Positions 32,231 through 40,556 of a stretch of DNA of 64,000 bases are shown here, one piece after another. Every line of letters begins with the position of its first letter. Position 1 is the first letter of the stretch. The stretch is from Melitaea cinxia (taxonomy: Eukaryota > Arthropoda > Insecta > Lepidoptera > Nymphalidae): NCBI RefSeq assembly GCF_905220565.1, contig NC_059422.1, positions 1,438,501 to 1,502,500 of the forward strand. Direction: 5' to 3'. The position numbers were made by a program, and so were the translations under genes. The notes under the pieces are model-generated. The model was not told the origin of the DNA and searched no databases. It saw nothing but the letters and a program-made list of their open reading frames with translations.

Positions 32231-32591
32231 GGTCGGTGTAGCGGTTAGTATGCTGGGTGGCTACGGCATCAAAGAATATAGCCACTCCCTCTCTTCCCGT
32301 GGGTGTCGTAAGAGGCGACTAAGGGATAGCATAGTTCCACTACCACCTCAGAGCTTATAAAGGCGACCGATGGCGGGATAAACATCTAACTGCTGGCTTT
32401 GAAATACACAGGCCGAAGACATGCAGCAGCATCTTAGGTGCGACAAAGCCAGCCCTGCGGTCACCAAACCGGCTAACCAGCGTGGTGACTATGGACAAAA
32501 CACACGAGTTCGCGTCATGTTTGGTGCGAACTTGTGGAGGCCTATGTCCAGCAGTGGACTGCAATAGGCTGAAATGACGATGATGATGATG
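32231..32591 (+). mobile_element. Family A retroposon with longest 5' end, inserted in SINE J
   Basis: Flanked by atcagtc at 32224-32230 and 32592-32598. Unlike other copies it carries a tRNA-like 5' extension (ggtgtagcggttagtatgct) before tggctacggcatc, suggesting family A is itself a tRNA-derived SINE. Ends in (ATG)n. Confidence 0.7.
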
Positions 32592-32665
32592 ATCAGTCAG
32601 TTGTTACCTATAACACAAGAATTAAGTTGCTTACCTTAAGAACAGACACCTTTGTATGCGCAAAA
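32592..32665 (+). mobile_element. Family J SINE, right part
   Basis: Resumes with cagtcagttgttacctataa and aagaacagacacctttgta. Confidence 0.65.
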
Positions 32666-33614
32666 AAAATTGGCGGCCCAAACCTAATCTAAGCCAGGCT
32701 TAGGCTCAAAAATAAATTAAAAATATTACATCATTAGACAAGCTACGAGTACCACCAATAGCGAAATAGACCTCAAATTGTTAAAAAAAGGTAGTAATAA
32801 AAGAAAAAAAACTATATTATTCATTTATTTGTAAAAAAATAAAATAAAAAGTCCATATTTACAATAATTGGCAAGAATATCTAATGTACAAAAAAATCTT
32901 ATTTATAGCTAACAGCCAATTAGTTTGGCAAATAAATGGCAATTAATTATAAGTAATTATAACCGGATTTACGCGTCTCCGGTCATTACAAACCGGATAT
33001 AATCTCATTAAGTTGCAAAAATAGGATTGTCCTCTTACAGTTTGAGCATATATTACTTCTTAATAAATTACCTGTATCAATAGTGAAGGTTTTATTTAAA
33101 TCTGTTTAGTAATTTCATACTTTTTTTGATAACAAACAAACAAAACTTTATTCTTTATAATATTAGCACTATAATCTACTAAAATAGTGTTATAATTAAA
33201 AAAAAAAAGAATAATTTAGACAATTTAGAAGGGACGCTCGGCGCCATTTTGTTTGGGTCAGCCATTTTGACATACAGATCAATACGCTGATTTTAAATCA
33301 AATAAAATCAATATTTCTTTCAACAGTAATTAAAAATATTGATTAGGTTATATAAATTTCAGTAATATAAATATATAATAGATATTAATTAAATTAATAT
33401 TTATATTTTTAGATAAGTACATAATTATCACAATTTTAAAGGTTCGTTTCACTGGTTATTGTTCAATTTTATTTTATACATAAGTTACTGATAAGCTTTA
33501 GCAGTAGGATATAAAACAGGTTTATAAAGTCTTTTCATCTAACTAATAATGTACAGTATTTAGATTGATAAGTTCCAAATAAAAATATGTGAAAGATAAC
33601 ACTAATATTAGTAA
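32666..33614. other. AT-rich non-coding stretch
   Basis: A Helitron-like minus fragment at about 33095-33175 (ataacaaacaaacaaaac, ttataatattagcac). Two gccattttg motifs, 21 bp apart, lie at about 33240-33275. No gene. Confidence 0.4.
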
Positions 33615-33902
33615 CTAGCTGACCCGGCGAACTTCGTATCGCCTAACCAAACTTTATCGTATGGTATTAAAGTTCAAATTGACTTTTAAGTATTATCACA
33701 AATCTTTTGTATGGGAGAATAGAAAAGTGTTGTTTTTAGACTTTTTCAGGAAATTTAATTTTTTTTTTTAGAATTTCTCTCCGTAAGAACCATCCTCGTA
33801 ATTCAAGGAATATTTGAAAAAAATAATTAGCGAAATCGGTCCAACCGTTCTCGAGTTTTGCGCTTAGCAACACACTCAGCGACTCATTTTTATATTATAG
33901 AT
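33615..33902 (-). mobile_element. Non-autonomous Helitron
   Basis: On the minus strand it starts TCTATAATATAAAAATGAG and ends cgccgggtcagCTAG, between a host A and T. Full length at 288 bp. Confidence 0.75.
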
Positions 33903-34756
33903 TACGAAGCAAATATACCATAAACTTTATTTTGATACCGAACTACGTCTTATTTATCAGTAACCAGAGAAAGAGATTCTAATATACTTTTAATTCGTCA
34001 GTATTTTATATTTTTTGTCTGTTGTTAAACGTCAAATATGTTTGTCATGTTTGTTAAATCTGTACGTCTGTTTATTCGTTTTCTTTCGTGTCTTTTTTGT
34101 CTGATTGTCAATCATCCTGAAATAATTTATCAATATTCGAAAAACTACGTTTTAATGTTGTATTTAAGCATTACTAAATAGAGAGAAAAATTCAAAGGTG
34201 TATCTAATTTTGTACAATTTTTCTTAATAAGAAAAGCAAAAAATTATAATTTCTATGATTTTAAATTAAAATATTTTTTTTAATTCATTTGTGACTATTC
34301 TAAATATAAAAAATAGTGTTAATTAACTAGTGAAAAAGGAAACGTTAACACAAAAACGCCTAGTAATGATATTTCATACCGAACACACACATTGCTATTA
34401 ATTGTCATCAGGCGCTAACCATATTTGACAGAATTTCATTTTTTTGTTGTTTGTACGTAAAAAACCCTATTTCGTATGTAATAAATATAGAAGAATGAAC
34501 ATTAAATTGATTAAATTAATTTCTATTCTCTACTACGTGTAAAGTTAAGAAAAGAATTCATATTATTATTCTAGGCAGACTCATAAAACCATATGTCACT
34601 TCTGCATTGACTGATTTAAGATTACTGGTCAGTAAACTCAAACCTATGTGCAATAAAAAATAAAGGTGTATCATTTAAGTTTAGTCATCTTTAAGTTGGA
34701 AATTGTCTTAGTACTTAATAACTAAAAGAAGAAGTCTCTAATGATAGCTATTGAGT
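33903..34756. other. AT-rich 3' flank of the chitin-binding gene
   Basis: It must contain the 3'UTR of the minus-strand gene ending at 34757, but no canonical AATAAA is obvious in the first few hundred bases. Confidence 0.4.
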
Positions 34757-34846
34757 CTACTTTTTCCCGGCAATATAGTTTCCTGCTTCGTCTTTGTAAA
34801 GATCCTCGTTAACACCGTAGAAAGCCGGTGAGTTGGGGCAGTCCAC
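34757..34846 (-). CDS. CPAP1-like gene, last coding exon
   Basis: 29 codons and TAG after acceptor aatttccag. Starts VDCPNSPAFYG with the sixth cysteine. Confidence 0.87.
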   Translation of the reverse strand: MDCPNSPAFYGVNEDLYKDEAGNYIAGKK

Positions 34847-37800
34847 CTGGAAATTTTAAATAAAGAATCGAAAACGGCCTATAATTATACTCTACTTATA
34901 CATTGTATTAGGTAGGGCACAGTAGGAAATTTCCTGCTCAAAATGCGGAGCAGCCCGACTTGGTGAGTTAGGTGATCAGAGCTCCTGGTGGGATTGGGGA
35001 TAGGGTTGAGAACGTGTTTGCGATGCTTCTGGTGTTGCAGGCATCTATAAGCTACAATCGTCGCTTACCATCAGGTGAGCCGTACACTTGTTTGCCGAAC
35101 TAGTTAAATAAATAAAAAAAACTTAATTTAAGGTGTTGTTTTGTCAGTATTTAGTTGTAATATGAAATACCTTGAAGAACCAGTCGCAGACCCTGGACTG
35201 CTGGTTGAAGACGGTTCCTGGAGCGCAAAGGAACGAGTACATGGAGTTACCGCCTAGACCAGGCACACACCAATGCCAAACCTGGAACAATGTCATAAGA
35301 CTATTGTATTTACTATTTGCTTTTTTAGGTATTATTATTAATATTCAAAGGAAATCAGCTATTCTCGCAACATGGTTGTATGTTTTTGTATGGTTTTACT
35401 CGACACAGATACAGAAGCGTGCTTGCTTAATTGTGAACTGATTTTAGTTTAGATTACATGAGTAGTAAATAGAAGTAATATTTAAAATAAAAGATATAAG
35501 TCATTAGCAATATTATGATAGTATATTTAAAAGATTACTACAATTTTATTACTAGAAGCTAGGGCTCCTAAAATAAAATTGAATCAGTAATAATACTAAA
35601 TGTACAGATGTGAAAACTTGCTAATATTAAATATCAGGCGCAATGTACAATTTTAATGAAATAATTAATTCAACTGAATTTTATATAAGACTAGCTTTTA
35701 ACCGCGAATACGCTTGTATTGAATTTTTTTTTAATAAAAAGTATTCTATTTTACTTCATTCGCATACCTCCAAGAATATATGTACAAAGTTTCTTGATGA
35801 GCGGTTAAGTAGTTTTCGCGTGAAAGCGTACAAACAAACTTACGTTTACATAATATATAATAGTATTAGGTATTTTTACGATACTATATCTACAAAACTT
35901 ACAAAATCAAAATAAAAAATAAGTATAATTGAGGGGTATAAAATCAAAGGCAGCTAAATCCACTTTTTGTAATTTTTGAGTTGTGAATGTCATTGTATGC
36001 GTCTAACAAATTGCTACTAGTTTCGACAATCTTTATGTATCAAAGGCAGCTAAATCGCTCACAAATCTCATTGGAAAAATCCATTTAATAACAAAGGTAG
36101 CTAAATCCAGGTTAGTGAGAATCAAACACAGCTAAAGTTGCAAACGACCAATAAGAGAGCTTCATTGTCCTTCATTCAAAATGGCCGTCCGCATACTGTC
36201 GAGCTCGAACGTGTCTTATTAAATTAATTCAAATTCATTGTTATTTTGGAAGCTTGAATAGAAAAACGTAGTGGAACACTTAATTAAAGGTATAATGGAG
36301 GTGCCTGTAACAGAAGCGTTACCGGGGAAGTCCAGAAAACGTCCAAAATTACCAGAGAAATGGAAAGCAAATTTGGCAAAAAAAGAGAGGTTAGTACTCG
36401 CTAGTGATGTGCTTCAATATTTTTGTTGTCGACATTTTGGAAGATAGTATTACCCGTTTGGTGAAGTTAAGTATTTTAAAAACCTATTTAGAGCTAAAAA
36501 ATTCCACCCATGCCCAAGTTAAGTATGTAAGCTAGTAAAATCGAACGAGCAAAATTAAAGTAGATCCATACAATATTACCTCGTACTGCAAAAAACTATA
36601 TAAAAACTTAAACTTTATAAAAATTTATGAGTAGGTACCTACCGATTATATAAAAAAATATCTGAGTATATACTATGTTATTCTGTAATTCATTATTTTT
36701 TCGACATGTAATTTCACTAACATCAAGAAATTAATCGAATCTAATCAATATTTAGCTACATTACTGGACCATTGGGTAGCCCAGAGTGGCCAGAGTATAT
36801 CTGAATTATATTACCTATAGTGTTGACTCAAAGTATTTTTTACAGGTACTCATCGCACAGTTTACCGGAACCGATTACCTGTAATCACGACACAAAAACT
36901 TACCAGTGTAAGAAATTAAAAGTACGAGATCTACAAAAATTCCATGACAGGTTCTACGCAACACCATTGAAAGCTAAACAGGATGCATTAATACTAAAAT
37001 GCTGTACTATAAAAAAAACATGTCGCAGGCGGCCTACAAAAAATGTCAGGAAATGCAGAGAATATACCATAAAGTATGCTATATATGCCCAAAAAAAAAT
37101 TGTGCCAGTATGCCAACAAGTGTTTTTGAATACACTTGGAATAAAAAAATATCGTGTGCAGTTTGTGATGCAGAATTTCTTTACCACAGGAAAACTTCCT
37201 GACGAAAAAAGGGGTGGCGACCGTAAGACCCAGAAGTATGCCGCTAAAAGACAATCTGTCCGTGAATTTATAAAATCGTTGAAATGTGTCGAATCACATT
37301 ATTGCCGAAGTTCAACGCAACAGCGTAAATATCTCCCAAGCGAGCTCAACATCAATAAATTGTATAAGTTATACAAGTCTCAAAACCCTGACAGTACTGT
37401 GAAATCTTCGTACTTCAGGTTTATCTTTAACGCAGATTTTAACCTGAGTTTCGGAACACCGAGAACCGATGTCTGTTCGAAATGTATTGAATTGAGTGAA
37501 AAAATTAAAACTGAAAATGATCAATCGGTAAAAGTTAACCTGATGACAGAAAAAAGAATACACAGACTTAAGGCACGCGCATTCTTTAACATGCTCAGAG
37601 AGAAAAAGGAAGGAATGGCAACGTTTTCTTTTGATTGCCAAAAGAACTTAGTTCTGCCTAAACTGCCGGATCAAAGTTGTTACTATAGCAGACAACTTTA
37701 CCTGTATAACTTTGCAATGATTCGAGGATCTTCCAAAGATCCGTTAAATAAAGATACGTCGTTTGCCTATACATGGACCGAGAATGAATTTGCTAAAAGT

Positions 37801-40520
37801 GCAAATGAAATAGCTTCCGCCGTTTACGACCGATTAAATAAAAGCGACTTCACAAACGTCAGTCACATCCGTCTGATAGCAGATGGATGTGGAGGTCAGA
37901 ATAAAAATAGCTCAATGCTAGCTATGTGCTGTCGATGGCTATTGGATAACAAATCTATTAACAAAATTGAGCTGGTATTTCCAGTTACCGGTCATTCATA
38001 CATGCCTGCCGATAGAGTTTTTGGGAACATCGAAAAAGAAATACGGAAAAAAGAAGTTATCACATCGCCTTCGGAGTACATTGACATTATTGGCAAATAC
38101 GCCACCATTACGGAACTGACAAGCGTACCCATTTACGACTGGAAAACATGCGTACTGCAAGTTTTGAAAACAACTGCTCAGTTTCATTTCAAAATATCGC
38201 AGTGCAAACGATTCATCTTAAAGAGGTCTAAAACCCGAGAAAATGTGTTGGTGCGTGGGGAAGTTTTCTATAACTCCGATACTGGAGTATCAAAGACCAT
38301 CTGCAAAGCTGGCAAAACAACCGAGATGATAAAACCATCTATTATTACGAAAGGCGTGGTGGTGAAAAGCCTTAAATTACGAGATGTTAAGCAGCTATTA
38401 ACAAAGCATTATGGCGAAAATTGGGCAGAACTGCAACAATTGCAGTTCTACACAAACGTGTTGAGTGTTCAAATCGATGAAGATGAAGAACCCACCGAAG
38501 AAATTGATTGTGAGATGGGCTCTCAAGACGAAGAGTGTGGTATACGGGTGTAAGTTAAAGATAAGGCAAAACTTTACTGAAACAAATTTTTTCATGAATA
38601 AAAAATTGTAATTTCATAATTAAAATGTGTTTGTTTATTGTTTTACTTCGCTTTAATGTCATAAACACCTTTTATTTCTTATAATAATACAACGACTTAT
38701 TAGAATTAGTGATATAATTAAACATATAAATAAACTTATTTTATCTTTTGGTGTGTTTAATACATCACTATTTTTGTCACGTGACTGGATTATTATTAGA
38801 AACAAACCCAGCCATATCCACTTATGTCATAATCAAACTTAGCTATATCCAAAAGTTGGTAACAAATACAGCTAACTCCATTTTAATTTATTCAACAGAA
38901 AAATAACCCGTAGCTGTGGTCTTTCAGTGTGCTATTCATCAAGTTCTAATTTCCCCACTACTTATTATGAGTTTTGTTCATACAATGTTGCCAGTTTGTG
39001 GTAAAAATAAAGCTTTTTTTTTTGTTTGTGAAAAATTATCGGAAATGGATTTAGCTGCCTTTGATTTTATACCCCTCAATTTTAAATTTTAAAGTCATTA
39101 TTATATTTAAAAGTAAAGCTATTACCGATTCGGAATGTATATTCTGCAGAGAAGAATCGGCAAGAAACTCCGCAGTTACTCTTTTGAAAATAATATATAA
39201 ACTGTGTTTTAGTACAAAATTAGTAATATCTTGCATGAAATACAGCATCACTAAGTCCACCCATCAACTATGTGATCCTGCACCGAATTATACGCCTTAT
39301 CTTTAAATTTCGTTTTGATAAACACTTTAAAATGTTGAGACAATTGGAAATTGTTTCTGTGATTTTATAATACGTTAGGAGACGTTTACGTTGCGCAGTC
39401 GGAAACATAATAGACACCATTAATTGTATAAATAATTTCATTATAAAAAGGGAAACCTACTCACTACCAACAATGGTAACTAACTACGCACTATTATGCT
39501 AGAACGTAGTTCCTACTTACAAAATATATCAATTAATTTGTTTGCTTATCAATAAGTTTGGCAAATAGAACTGGATATCGGTCATATATGTAAATGTATA
39601 TTACTTGACAGTTAGTTTCCGTATCCGCGTAGTATCCGGGTATCTTATCCGCGCAGGTGAACGAGAGGCCCTTCGGAACTTCTTCGAAATCAGGATAATC
39701 TTGTCCGGGAACGTAGCCATCTAAAGCCTGAAAATTTTATTAAATTTTTTTAGGATAAATGTTAATATAATGGACTTATTTTTAACGGACGTCGAAAAAA
39801 GAAGACGTTCTCAATTTCGATGATTCCTTTTTTAGTCGAAAGGTGGTGTTAGTCATGTAGTCTCATTTAAATTTAATTGATATCTAACAAGTTCTTTTCA
39901 AGTTATATAATGCGTATTTGCTCGATTATTTTTTCGTCGAGCTACGTTTGTATTATACCCCATAACTTTTCACTAGATATACCGATGTTCATGATTCTTT
40001 TTAGATTTGATCAAGTTATAATGAGTAATCTTTGATAACCTTGTACTTATTTAGCGGTGCGTATGCGTCATTGTTACGCTATCCATCGGAAGCCAATAGG
40101 ATTCCGATAGATGGCGCTACTAGAAGTTACTACGTTTCGAACTATCGTATAACGTAGTGGTTTTGATGATTCTGGTTTTAATCGATAACTGATGCTTGTC
40201 ATGTAGTCTCATTTAATCGAGATCTGATTACTACGTTTGTAATTGAAGTCGGTTTTTTTCGTTAGCGAGCAAATATAATTATTTATTTGATATTAGAAAG
40301 ACTTAAAAAGCCGACCGGTGGCGGGATAACCATCCAACTGCTGGCTTTGAAATACACAGGCCGAAAATGGGCAGCAGCGTCTTCGGTGGGACAAAGCCAG
40401 CCCTGCGGTCACCAACCCGCTTGCCCAGCGTGGTGACTATGGGCAAAACACATGAGTTCATGTTGTTTTTGGCGTGAACTTGTGGAGGCCTATGTCCAGC
40501 AGTGGACTGTATAGGCTGTA

Positions 40521-40556
<36 letters not shown>

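Larger units (their letters stand above)
35931..39077 (+). mobile_element. Complete DNA transposon with DUF7869-like transposase candidate
   Basis: A 3147-bp element bounded by perfect 32-bp terminal inverted repeats, 35931-35962 and 39046-39077, starting GAGGGGTATAAAATC. The sequence AATT sits directly outside both ends; being palindromic, it may be a 4-bp target duplication or part of the repeat. Inside each end are direct copies of a 17-bp motif (caaaggcagctaaatcc), a layout seen where transposases bind several subterminal sites. One intact two-exon plus-strand gene and its polyadenylation signal fill the middle. The element lies antisense in an intron of the CPAP1-like gene. Perfect ends and an unbroken gene suggest recent mobility. 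The superfamily is not one I can name. Confidence 0.85.

Noticed and set aside
35945..36137. CRISPR-like spacing of 17-bp repeats
   Set aside because: Eukaryotic genome, irregular spacing, and the repeats are tied to transposon ends.
36820..36845. Start of the 577-codon frame as the protein start
   Set aside because: It begins at GTG inside an intron, just before the acceptor TTTTTACAG. The real start is the ATG at 36295.
37000..38595. Several minus-strand and alternate-frame frames in the transposase exon
   Set aside because: Shadows of the plus-strand coding exon.
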